DNA of 64,000 nucleotides, taken from the NCBI GenBank assembly GCA_037178625.1, contig CM074139.1, positions 1,488,001 through 1,552,000 on the forward strand, in the 5' to 3' direction. Source of the stretch: Skeletonema tropicum (taxonomy: Eukaryota > Bacillariophyta > Thalassiosirophyceae > Thalassiosirales > Thalassiosiraceae). The notes beneath the pieces are model-generated. The model did no database searches. It was not told where the DNA came from and saw nothing but the letters and a program-made list of their open reading frames with translations. A program made the position numbers and the translations under genes. Positions 9,031 through 19,800 of the stretch are shown piece after piece. The first letter of the stretch is position 1; every line of letters starts with the position of its first letter.

Positions 9031-11178
9031 TCAGCGATGGGTAGTTCTCAAGCTAATGGAGCAAGGGAAGTGATCCGAATTTCGCTCATGTCTTTGGTCA
9101 TTACTAGGGGCACGATCATGATAGCTGTACTCGTTGTGTGGCACGTCAGTCCTACTTCCAGAGTGATTGCGTTTGTACCCAACTGCAGCTCTGCGAGCTC
9201 TGTCTGAATAAGAGCGTTGAATTCTTTCTTGTGTGTGCTCGTCATGTGGTTCAGTGATACGGTAATGAGGTTGACGAAATGCAGTTGCGTACATGGGAAC
9301 ATCATAGCCCCTGTTTGATTGTGCTGGCATGTAATCATAATCATAGTGATGGCGGCGGCCATTATGTGCACCTGCCGAGTTATTCGCATGAGATCCAAAA
9401 CCAGCATCAACATAACGAGGAAACGTGGCCTCGGTCGGAGGGGTCTGTAGATAGGGTGGTGTCAATCTACCATAATTCCATTGCTGTAACTGTTGATCCT
9501 GTTCGTACCTTGCTCGAGGAGAAAGATGTGGGAGATATGGGGGCTTTCGATCTTCATCACTGGCAAGTAATGAGGACTCATCACCAGATCCTCTAGACGA
9601 AGCAGAAGCAGCAACTCCAGCAGCAGCAGCAGCAGGACTAACATGGTGGGGTTGGATTGGATCACCCGGCACAAAAGTGGCCATCTGCCTTGGGAGGTAA
9701 TTCGCCAGATCCTGACCTCCCGCTCCCGGTGGTTGTTCTCCAGAAAGGCCAGGTTCAAACGATCTTTGCTGTAACTGTTGATCCTGTTCGTACCTTGCTC
9801 GAGGAGGAAGATGTTGGAGATATGGGGGCTTTCGACCTTCATCACTGGCAAGTAATGAGGACTCATCACCAGATCCTCTAGACGAAGCAGAAGCAGCAAC
9901 TCCAGCAGCAGCAGCAGCAGGACTAACATGGTGGGGTTGGATTGGATCACCCGGCACAAAAGTGGCCATATGCCTTGGGAGGTAATTCGCCAGATCCTGA
10001 CCTCCCGCTCCCGGTGGTTGTTCTCCAGAAAGGCCAGGTTCAAACGATCTTTGCTGTAACTGTTGATCCTGTTCGTACCTTGCTCGAGGAGGAAGATGTT
10101 GGAGATATGGGGGCTTTCGACCTTCATCACTGGCACGTAAAGAGGACTCATCACCAGATCGAGACGAAGCCAAACCCAGCGCATCGAGCAGAAAAGTGGC
10201 TGTTTCCTGCAATGGGAGGCATTCTGCAGAAGGGCCAGGTTCAAACAATAGACCAGCACGACCTTCACCACCAGCAGCAGCAGCAGCAGCAGGAAAAGAA
10301 TCAGCTTTCACTGCTTCCAACTTGCACAAGAAATCCCCGAGGAGTGCTGTAGTGGCCTTTTTCAATTCAGCGAAATTAATGTCGTTTTCATTGGCAAAGT
10401 CTAGCTCCCCTTTTGTTATTCCTTGACGAGCCACTTTAGTTTCTTGACTATCTGAGGCAACTTGTTGATCCTCTCTTGTTGGATGAGCCACTTCAGAAGC
10501 TGTTGGGGGGCTTGTTGGAGGAGCCATGTCAGCAGCTGTCCCTTGAGAATCCAAGGAAATTGAGGGATCAAGCTCGGAAATATAAGTTTCGAAAGTCTTG
10601 TCCCAAATGTTGACGATGCACAATTCTTGATCCATTGATGGAGGCAGCCATGTCAATTTATGCTCGACAAGAGTTTGCCCATAAGTATTGGTGAACTGAT
10701 GATGAGTCTCGATCCATGCGGCGGCGTCTATTGTCGGGACGAGCGCTCGAAGCTTTCCGGGGAACGCTGTAACATCCTGAGATCCGTCCAGTGGACCTCC
10801 ACCATTCATAAGATAAGTGCTTTTCCAGATACCAACAAATGTTTTCCGGTATATGCGTATGATGTCAGCCAACATCTTCAGATAATCGTCTGCCCTTTCT
10901 TCACGTTTGCGTCGTTCTGGAACATAACGTTTGATGGGAAAATGAAAGTACTCTGGGATCTCCCTTTTGCCTCCACTCAAATAGTCAATGAGTTCTTCAG
11001 GCAAGTTGGAGACCTTTCGAAGTTTATTTTTATCCAGTCGCCCAAAGGTCTCCAGTTCGATCTCAACTCCACGATTTACTTTTTGTTCTTCTTCAGGATT
11101 AAGACGACGTTGATTGAGAAAGTCTCGCATCTCCAACGAGCACCGAAACTCAAGGGTTTGAAGAAAAAAGGGTGCCAT
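9031..11178 (-). CDS. Large low-complexity protein with internal 95-residue tandem repeats
   Basis: An uninterrupted frame of 715 residues from the ATG at 11178 (MAPFFLQTLEF); the frame is open to a TTG slightly upstream. Residues 1-190 look globular and are rich in charged helices (FPIKRYVPERRKREERADDY) and a segment WIETHHQFTNTYGQTLVEHK. The middle, about residues 340-570, is made of two full 95-residue repeats and a partial third, each with GDESSLLASDE, KPPYLQHLPPRARYEQDQQ, GQDLANYLPR and a poly-Ala run. The C-terminus is His/Tyr/Arg-rich. No known domain recognised. Expression is unproven, but a frame of this length kept open through three repeat units supports a real gene. Confidence 0.6.
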   Translation of the reverse strand: MAPFFLQTLEFRCSLEMRDFLNQRRLNPEEEQKVNRGVEIELETFGRLDKNKLRKVSNLPEELIDYLSGGKREIPEYFHFPIKRYVPERRKREERADDYLKMLADIIRIYRKTFVGIWKSTYLMNGGGPLDGSQDVTAFPGKLRALVPTIDAAAWIETHHQFTNTYGQTLVEHKLTWLPPSMDQELCIVNIWDKTFETYISELDPSISLDSQGTAADMAPPTSPPTASEVAHPTREDQQVASDSQETKVARQGITKGELDFANENDINFAELKKATTALLGDFLCKLEAVKADSFPAAAAAAGGEGRAGLLFEPGPSAECLPLQETATFLLDALGLASSRSGDESSLRASDEGRKPPYLQHLPPRARYEQDQQLQQRSFEPGLSGEQPPGAGGQDLANYLPRHMATFVPGDPIQPHHVSPAAAAAGVAASASSRGSGDESSLLASDEGRKPPYLQHLPPRARYEQDQQLQQRSFEPGLSGEQPPGAGGQDLANYLPRQMATFVPGDPIQPHHVSPAAAAAGVAASASSRGSGDESSLLASDEDRKPPYLPHLSPRARYEQDQQLQQWNYGRLTPPYLQTPPTEATFPRYVDAGFGSHANNSAGAHNGRRHHYDYDYMPAQSNRGYDVPMYATAFRQPHYRITEPHDEHTQERIQRSYSDRARRAAVGYKRNHSGSRTDVPHNEYSYHDRAPSNDQRHERNSDHFPCSISLRTTHR
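9484..10163 (-). repeat. 285-bp tandem repeat inside the 9031-11178 gene
   Basis: Identical landmarks recur exactly 285 bp apart (for example ATGGTGGGGTTGGATTGG at 9643 and 9928). The period is a multiple of three, so the frame is kept. A third, partial unit completes the array. The units are nearly identical, which suggests recent expansion or gene conversion. Confidence 0.9.
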
Positions 11179-11478
11179 GCTACCATACAATTTTTCAGAT
11201 CACCAGCTTTTATTTTTGTATGGACTTGTTGATTTCCTGCAGTGTAAGTTTACTCCTCTAAGTAGATATATTTATGAAACCCCTTTCACCTGCATTGCTC
11301 GGCGTCTTTCCAATCCGGCGGCTAAACACTCTACTGTTCGTTTGCTTTCAGTTTGCAAGTACCTATTTTGTGCGACGCTTAACTTTTTTTCTCGTGGGAG
11401 TTTTGACTCCGTTATTTTTTTAAAACGCGCGTCAGTTCTTCCTCTGTGTTTTGATCTGCCCGCCGTTTGTGTTTATGT

Positions 11479-12639
11479 TAGCGTAATGGAATTTCAAAAG
11501 GGTGAAATTTCACTACTGCAACTTTCGTGAAATTTACAGGGTGAAAGTTGCACCAATTTTGGCCAACAATGAAATTTCACAAAAATTCTGGCGCGAACGG
11601 ATGGTACTGAACCAACACGTAGCACAAAAATAACCTAAGACCCTTCATTCCACCAACCACCAAACCCCAAAGAACACCACGCACCATCCAGATGATGAGT
11701 TTGTCAACTCAGCGGAGAGTAACTCTTCACCAAAATGCTGGCGACTAACAATGCAGTATTACTTATTCCTTCGTAGTAATTCAGCTTACATGCGTGTTCC
11801 TGCATTGGCATGTACCAGATGATTTTGGGCGCGGATGGCTCTTATTTTGGGTGCGGGTATGTGCACAAATCAACTTTTTGTTCACTCTGCCGTCTACCAC
11901 GCTGTCATAGTTTGCCTGGCAATAACAACAACAATTCAATAATCTTCAACAATAATGCTTTTGACATGCGCCGCCAACGCCCTTTGTGGCATGAAGAACT
12001 CCCCCCTCAACAACCCGGCTGATCATCAGTGCATGATGTGTGAAGGACCAATTCATGGTGCCCTTTGCGGTAAACTCTACTGTGAGGAAATTGTGGGCAA
12101 CCCATCCTACAAAAACCCTGCAGGGGATCTTAATGATCATGCAAAAACACTTGCCAACTCCCATACCGCTCTCATGTGTCTTCACTGTGTCCAACACAAG
12201 CTCACCGCTGCGGCCCCAACTGCCGATGCTGCCGTCGCTGCTGTCGATCCACCTGCCGTCGCTGCAGTCGATCCACCCGCAGCACCACCTGCTGCTGTGC
12301 CTTTTGCAGCAGCTCCGGATGCCAAAAAGCAACGAGACTCAACGCTCTATTCCCAATACGAAATCACGCCCCAACCCAATGGCAAGTTACGTATTGTATG
12401 CAAGCACTGTCCTAAGTACAACAAGTTGCTAGCAACCTCCGTCATATCATGGATGCGAAGAAGATGCTTGGAAAGAAGCTTGCTGACAGTCTCTCTTAGA
12501 GTGATGTGTTGACTGCAGAGTGCAAAGTATTACGACTATCTCAGGATAAGCTAGAGTGAAATTTAATCCCTTGAAATTTCTGAAATTTCAACCTGCAATT
12601 TTCAACCCCCTCCAAAAATGGTGAAATTCCATTACGCTA
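11479..12639 (+). mobile_element. hAT-superfamily DNA transposon, non-autonomous, nested in a MITE
   Basis: The 18-bp perfect terminal inverted repeat is TAGCGTAATGGAATTTCA, matching the hAT terminal pattern YARNG. It is flanked by an exact 8-bp direct duplication GTTTATGT (11471-11478 and 12640-12647), the hAT target length. Both subterminal regions carry several GTGAAATTTC motifs, possible transposase-binding sites. Total length is 1161 bp, too short for a transposase; the interior holds only a BED-finger remnant (11955-12512). Confidence 0.88.
11955..12512 (+). pseudogene. BED zinc-finger remnant of a hAT protein, frameshifted
   Basis: The frame opens at an ATG and encodes a Cys-rich segment (HQCMMCEGPIHGALCG) and an Ala/Pro linker with a repeated AAVDPPA unit. 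It then reads LYSQYEITPQPNGKLRIVCK with the Cys pair CKHC of a BED finger. The His part of the finger is in another frame: one base is missing near 12428, after which SNLRHIMDAKKMLGKKLADS is readable. The intact finger would therefore be C-x2-C...H, as in hAT transposases. No DDE catalytic domain is present in the element. Decayed cargo of the 11479-12639 transposon. Confidence 0.6.
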
Positions 12640-12998
12640 GTTTATGTGGGTAGCAAAAGTGCTAAGCGTCGCACAATTAAGCAACCTCCTCCAACTTGAA
12701 GTTTTTGAAGTCGAGTCAATTGTGTGTGGCTTCGGATAAAAACCCAGTACCGTTTCATATCATACTACTTCCTACGTACATGCGGTACTCACCGGCCATC
12801 AACCATCCATAATGGACCCAGACCATGGTGAAAAATGGCTTCCTACGACCCTCAATAACACAGTAACTAGAAGGATTTAGAACTTCCTTGCAGTGGTAAT
12901 CGTCATCCCTTGGCCATTAGGATCTCATCGATACCTTACTTGCCACCATAATCATGATACTGAAAAAAAACTTGCAAGCTGAAAGCAAACGAACAGTA

Positions 12999-13376
12999 TC
13001 TATGTGGGGGTGTCATGTTTGCTTGAGCTGAGCTTCAAGTACCCCTTCTCATCAATCGTGTGTGGGGCTACATAAGCTGACACCTTGACACCGTTTCTCG
13101 CCGATAAAGGGAATCGGTACTCAGTTGACAAGCCGATCTTGATTAGGCCTCACCTGAGAACTGAAGAGAACACCAACGGCAGCGCACACACAGCAAGTAG
13201 CCCCTTCAAGAGAGGGCACACCTGACGTACTTAAATTTCTGATATGCAGCATAAAAAATCAGAGCCTACCAAATAATTGTAGCATTAGATAGATCTTGAA
13301 CAGTCACTTGTTCCACATATTAACTGGTGATGTCCAGAGTGCGTTACTACATTAATTGAATTTACCATATCCATCC
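12999..13376. other. Spacer upstream of the RING gene
   Basis: 378 bp between the MITE end and the RING-finger ATG. No repeat, promoter box or coding exon could be recognised. Confidence 0.4.
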
Positions 13377-13802
13377 ATGACGAATAATGAATTCGATGAC
13401 CCCCTCCTGAAGAGGCTTATCTGCCCCATCTGCCTTGATGTGTTCAATGACGCTGTGCATCTGGATAAATGCGGACACGAGTTTTGCAATTCTTGCTTAG
13501 AGCTATGGTTATCGAAGAGCCTAAGCTGCCCTATCTGTAGGAAAGTCGCAAAGATTGATGACATACGTCCTTGTAATCTGTATCGACTTGTTCTAGGTAT
13601 TGACAAATGCCGCATGCAATTAGAGGCTGCGGATGCCTCATTGATAAATACAGATGAAGAAGGGACAAGTGGGTTGTCAAGGCGTCTGATTAATCTAAAG
13701 GAAACGATTACGTTGATATCAAATGGTTCACTCTTCGCGAAGATAGTCTCCGACACAGGAGTCACTGAAAGTATGACACACCCTGGCTCTGGGGAGTTTT
13801 GA
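13377..13802 (+). CDS. Small RING-finger protein, probable E3 ubiquitin ligase
   Basis: 141 residues from the ATG at 13377; the upstream extension begins with TTG and was dropped. Residues 16-56 form a C3HC4 RING: CPICLDVF, then CGHEFCNSC, then CPICRK, with normal zinc-ligand spacing. RING domains recruit E2 enzymes to transfer ubiquitin. The C-terminal 80 residues are not recognised. The gene lies immediately beside the 3' side of the minus-strand Helitron gene (13968-21631), and their 3' ends converge with 165 bp between. It could be host DNA or Helitron cargo; the element boundary is not visible. Confidence 0.8.
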   Translation: MTNNEFDDPLLKRLICPICLDVFNDAVHLDKCGHEFCNSCLELWLSKSLSCPICRKVAKIDDIRPCNLYRLVLGIDKCRMQLEAADASLINTDEEGTSGLSRRLINLKETITLISNGSLFAKIVSDTGVTESMTHPGSGEF

Positions 13803-16800
13803 GGGGGCAGAAGAAGGATTACAATAGAATTGAGACAAAACAACCCTATAGACATAAACAACCTTGTAGACAAAATCAATTTCGCTTGGATTATAGATAT
13901 GCATACATACAGGTAGTATATATACTTGCTTTATTCAAACACATCAAGGCTATGTATTACCCTGAGTCTACACTACATTTACATCTTCAAGACGTCCTCG
14001 TCTCCTCGCCCTGTCAAAATCAATTTGTTGGAGACCTCTCATTCGGTCGAGAAAGGCCATGTAGTCTCGTGATGGTGGTTTGATATCACGGAGCTTAAGT
14101 CTTCGGAACAAATATAGGCCTGTTAGAGTCCGAACCCGAGAAAGAATAACGTATATCCAGTTAGTGGACCTGTTCCAGGAGCAGACAATGACATTGTCTT
14201 TCGTCAGACCTTGGAGTTTGTGGCCTGTAATGGCGTCGCTTGCATTCACCGGAAGTTGAGTCACACCACACGCCATCGGTATTGTCTCTTTCGTCATGTC
14301 ATGGGGGGTTACGTGCGCTGTGGCAGTGACCTTTTTGGGCTTGAGTTTGAAATATCTTGGCGAATCACCTTTTCTGGGATAGTGTTCGAACTCGGCAAAT
14401 TCCACGTCCGATGCGCAGACAGTCCAGACCTTTCTTCCGTCCCACACTTCGCACCCATAGCTAATTGGGTTGTCTCTCAATTTCACCCGAACTAGTCGAG
14501 CCTGGGTTCCGTTACCCGTTCCTTGTTCCTTCAGATTATCGTTTGAATTGCACATGAAATATGCGCCAATATAACAACAAAGATGCGGACTTATCAATTT
14601 CTTTCCCTGTCTCACGTCTGTATCTCCGAGTTCAATTATTCTCTGGCGCAGCGTACCAACTTTTGCATCCGACGAAGTTAGTGATTCTATGAGGCCTTTT
14701 ATAATGATAGTGTGATGGGGGGGATCGTCGTCGTCGCCAGCTTGTGGGTGTGTTTGCCTAAGATGCTCTTGAAATATGGCCGCTGTTATTGCATTTCTTT
14801 GCTTATTGGTCTCACAAGCGTAGCAGGTATCGCCATCGAATTGCTTGGGTAATTTAATACCATCGTCACCAACGTATCTCTTGTTGATTTTATCCACGTC
14901 ATCCTGTGTCATTTCACCTCTACACAATCTCTGCAGAATGCGTCCATATGCTTCATCGTCTTTAAATCGGTGGAGACCATCCAGGATGATGGCGCAGTTG
15001 ATGTTGTTCTCAAAATGTCTCGAGGATGTGGGGTGCCATAACTTTTGCGATGCTTTCATTTGAATAGGCTCGTTTTGTTGAAAGTCTCCAGCAAATATGA
15101 TGCTATACCCTCCAAATGGTTGGCGATTATTACCAATCCTCTGCAAAGTCCTGTCAAGCTTCAAAAGCTCGTCATCTTTCAGGAATGACACCTCGTCGAT
15201 TATGAGGATGCGGACACCCTCAAACGCCTTCTCCTCGTCAGCGCTCAGGTGTGGAGTGCTGCCCTGTTTGGCGATGTAGGTTGCCTTCACTGTGGTGACC
15301 CCCCCAAACGCAGCAGCAGCTGATCCAGTGTAGGCCGTAAACAGAAATGTATTATCCGCCCACATGATAGACGTAGCCTTGCAAAATTCGTAGCAAAACT
15401 TCTGTGCAATCTTGATTGCGGTGCTTTTACCTGCTCCGGCAAATCCCGTCACAAACATGAGCAGCTGCTCTCTTCCTCCCCTCTCTCGTAATTCCTGCTT
15501 CAATGCCTCGATGTCATTCATGGTATCTTTCCCGATTGCGGTCCATAGTCCCCCTAGTAACGTTGAGCCGTCTTCGTCTTGCGTCAATAAACCAAGCAAG
15601 AATGAACAGGCAATCACTTCGTACATGATGTATTGTTTCTCGTCGAGGCGTTTCTTTTCATCCCGCAGGACAGCACGAGCAACACCTTCGAGTGTAGGAA
15701 CTGAAACCTGTTGAGGTTTGTCCTCCCCGGCACATCCTTGCTCATGCGGCGAATCCGGAACAGGAATGTTCATATTGCAGTCGGATTCATCTGTGGAGTA
15801 AACATCATCGTAATTCCCTCCACCCAGGAGTGAACCCTTGATCAGCTGTATGATAGTGGGGTATGATCCCCTCTCTGTCTCCTCGGACTTTCGATCATTT
15901 GATACTGTGGGGGTAGCGGTGCTGGTAGTGGTAGATGCACCAATATCATTCCCAGAGATAGCAGTATTATTGGTCGAGCTGGAGATGATTGATTCATCTG
16001 GCGACGACGATGCAAGACGGGCTTCCACGAGACGGGTATGGGTAATGTTGGTCGGATCAAGGAGCCTTTTGTGAGTGTAGGCGCGGACAAAATTCTCGTA
16101 TTCTTCTCCCTCCTCCCCATTTTCGTATTGTGCACAGTAAAAGGCGATATCTTTTACTAGATTGTCATTCTGCTCCTCCGAGTCATCCCGTGCATCCCTT
16201 TCAGCGTATTTCTCTGGGAAAGGTGCAAGATCCGAAATTACGTCTGTAGCGCGGCCTTGACATTGTTCCATACTCATTCTGTCCTCGTTGTTCTGTAAAA
16301 TATCAAATCCTTTAACCCAGAAAGCGGGCCCAGTTTCATTGCCGTCCTCATTCAGATACAAATACTGTTTCGATAACAAGCTTTTGTCGTCTTTGATGTC
16401 AATAGCACTCGGCGGTAGCAGGAACTCCGTCTCGCATTTTTCTTTATAAGAAAGACGGCCCATCTGCCTATAGTACTCGATGCGGAACGCATTGAATCTG
16501 TTCCAGTAACTATTCCCTTCGGTCCGTTCCCCCTTCAAAACGTCTAATCCATTTTCCCCACGAAAGGGGCAGAACATCAAAAGAGCCATCTTTGCATAAT
16601 TCTCTCGTTTCTTTTTCACCTCTTCGCTTGGTGCATCGTCGTTGACGCGAAGTTCTTCGATGCGGCACAGGCTACCATCGGGTAGCGACACGTTTGGGAT
16701 CCTGACACGTTTCAGCTTGCTCAGATAAGCGAAGTTCACGCCAGGGTGACCTTTTTCAAATGCCATTTGTTTTGTTTCGGCTCCGGCATCATTGGACAGA

Positions 16801-19800
16801 CCATCCTTTTTGTACCCCTTTGCGTAATACATTGATTGCTGGTAAAAGCAGAGAGCTTCCAAGTCTCTGGGCCGATAAATGTAGTCATTGGCAGATATGT
16901 CCTTCCATTGTGTCACCTCATTGCGACCCTCCTTGCATATCCGAACTATGGCGCTGACCTCATCGCTTCCATTCTCCAAAACTTCTGCTAACTGACCCAC
17001 GAGCAACTCCGCAAAGTCATGAGAGAAATGAAATCTCGATCCTTTATTAGACGCAAGGTTGTGGCTCATCGGAGCACTAATTACATTCCGCGACGTCGCC
17101 GCGTTGATTCCCGATAAAACTCGAGACAGGCCCTCAACCCAAGTATTTGTTTCCTTTTCTTCTTCTTTGGTCCCCTCCCCTGACTGTTCGCGTTCTTCTC
17201 TCTCACGTTGTGCCCTGACTAATCGCCTGATGACACTCTTAGCAACAACATCCCTCGGTTCTCTGTCATCAGACTGCGTATTTTTGCAGTTGTAAAGTGT
17301 CTGGTACCAAGTTTGCCCCGAATCGCCGATCGCAATGTTTGTGTTGCAAGTGAATATATGGGACAGCACTCGATTGTAAACGTTCATAAATTGGCACCCC
17401 TGAGGACGCTGAATTTCGACAACGAACCTGTTTTCTCTGCACGTACCACCATCCAACGTGTGCCGCATCACCTCAATCGGCGTATTCCCATCATACACCC
17501 GTGTCCCTTTGTTCTTTGCCACTTCCTTGGCCAGGTTATTCACGACAGCAGCATCCTTGGACAAGTCGTGCAAGGTAGCCGTGTTAGTCTCATCAGCTGC
17601 GTCTTCGATCGATTTAGCCACGGCAGCAACTTCCTGGATGAGATTCTCGACATCGAAAGAACTTCTAGAATTGGCCTCGGACAGGCGCTCGACTGATCTT
17701 TTTAATCTTTCATCGATTTCCTCTTCTGACCAATGACACTGCCCCCATTCATCAAGTTCTTCTTCTTCCGCCCTCTTTTCTTGCCACAAAAGAATCAGAT
17801 CTTTCATCACGTCGGTTACAAGAATATCAAGCTCATTCCCAGAAGTCGCCAGAAAGGGAAACAGGAAACGGCACTCACACCCTTTCTTAAAACAAGAAGA
17901 AGCATGTTTCGTTGCATGTTGATTAAATCGTTCGTTCAAAAGGATATACCTCGATATCGAATCAGGATCCGAGCCATTGACATCTGGCACATCATACATG
18001 GTACGATAAGCGGCAATGTCCAGCCTTTCACTGGAAAGCGGATAATTTAATGAGTTCGCGGAGGATCCTTGCTGAAGGTTCTTCAGCACCTCTGTGGTAA
18101 CATCGGTGGTGGCCTCGCATTTGCCACACGATTTGCATTGCATCACGCGTCCTTTTATATTTTTGCAACCTTCCTCGTGCCTAGCTTCTCTGAGTATGCT
18201 GGGACAGCAATTCTGGAAGATTTCATTCACAGGCCCCTTCTTGTCGTCTGTTCCACGACATGTGTGCGTAACCTCGACTTCAAAATCACATTGACGAGCG
18301 CACATTATCTTGTTCACGTATGCGATATAGCTAGCTCTTGCGAGTTCTCTTGTATTCTTATCTTTGGCAAACAGCAGGCGTCTCAATTGGCCAAAGTGCT
18401 TTATCCACACAAGCCAGTGGGAATGGAGTGACCCCCTTCCTTGCTCCTCGTCGGCTCTGCAATAAGCCTCCATCACTCCAAACAACATCCTTTTCCCCCT
18501 CTGCTTCTGCGGTTCCCAGCCAAACAAGCACTCTAAAGCTATCTGCATCGCACCCTGAAACTCTAGAGAACAGGCTCCAGGATATTTTCGTCGGATTCTT
18601 CGCCGTAACGTCAGATCAGCTAAGCATTCTGCATCGGACGAGTCCAGTGGAGGCATTGACGTCTATGTTGGAGACACGCCCAAAGGAAAAAGAGAAAGAT
18701 GAGTGTTTACCCTAATAACATCAATCTGCCACTACAAGTTACATTACAAAGCAGAGGACTTACTCCTTCGCCATTGGCATCCGCATATGGGTATAGTCGC
18801 ACTCTGAAGCTACACTCATCGTCAATCGTTATTGTTACAAAGAGAGAGTGCATCCCGAAGAAGTCCTGAAGGGCAAAGCACTTCCGCCGAGCGCTCTTTG
18901 CAGCTTCTTCATTCATGCCCAAATGGCGGCAAGATGCGCTCACAGCCTTGAGAAACTTGCTGGCTGTACTAGTACTTTTCTTGTTGGCATGCTCCTCGTT
19001 GATTGCTTCTTCAATTTCCTCGATGGTCATTTTGCCGATTTCATCACCAACTGCTTCACCATGCTCGTTAACCAGTGGCCTACATTTCATCACGGCGCTC
19101 TTAAACGATAATATCCGCCCAAGTAAAAAGTTTGCGACAAGCACGAATTCACTTTCCATGAACTGAGGCAGGGACAACTTTAGATAATGCCGAATTATTT
19201 CCTCATCAGAAATCTTATTCCGGCGTTCTAGAGTTGGCCCTCCACTTCCAAATGGGAATACAGTAGGAAACACACTCTCCAACTTCATTACATCCAAATG
19301 ACTGGCATAATTGCCCCCGTGTATAGCAAGCGTTGGCGCCGAGTGATCTTTCAGAATGGCCATCACAAGTTCCCTACTCGTTTTGTACACACTTGTGTCT
19401 GTTGTTGGTTCCCCTCCACCAGAAAAGTAAAATGTAGCACCTTCTTCCTTATTCTCTTTTGCGGGGTCCCCAGGTATATCCGTGTTTGAATCGGAATCAG
19501 GGTCTTCTACCAACTCAATATTTACAGCTGAACTTTCATCCTCTATTACCAAGTCCCTGAATGCGGGGTGGTGTTCCTTGAACCAGTGAAGCAAGCCAAA
19601 ATAAAGCCTTGTGTCCAGCTCTGCCTTCTTTCGAACAATGTCTTTTTGGGTTGGTGTCATCCTCCCATTCAAAACCACATAAATATTTGACGCAACACCT
19701 GATTGGTGTAGACAATTTAATGCACCTGCAACCTTCGCCTGATCTGTCTCAAAGAACTGAAAATTTCCGATCAGGCTCTGATGCCTGCCTCCTCGGTAAG

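Larger units (their letters stand above)
11334..12996. mobile_element. TA-flanked MITE, split by a nested hAT element
   Basis: The ends are inverted repeats of about 27 bp beginning CTGTTCGTTTGCTTTCAG, flanked on both sides by TA (11332-11333 and 12997-12998), as expected for a Tc1/mariner-type target duplication. After removing the hAT element (11479-12639) and one copy of its 8-bp duplication, 494 bp remain. That matches the 496-bp related element at 34249-34744, with which it shares termini and part of the right half (CCATGGTGAAAA, GGCTTCCTACGAC). It has no coding capacity. Confidence 0.75.

Noticed and set aside
13356..13376. Seven-residue N-terminal extension of the RING protein
   Set aside because: Begins with TTG; the ATG at 13377 is the first proper start.
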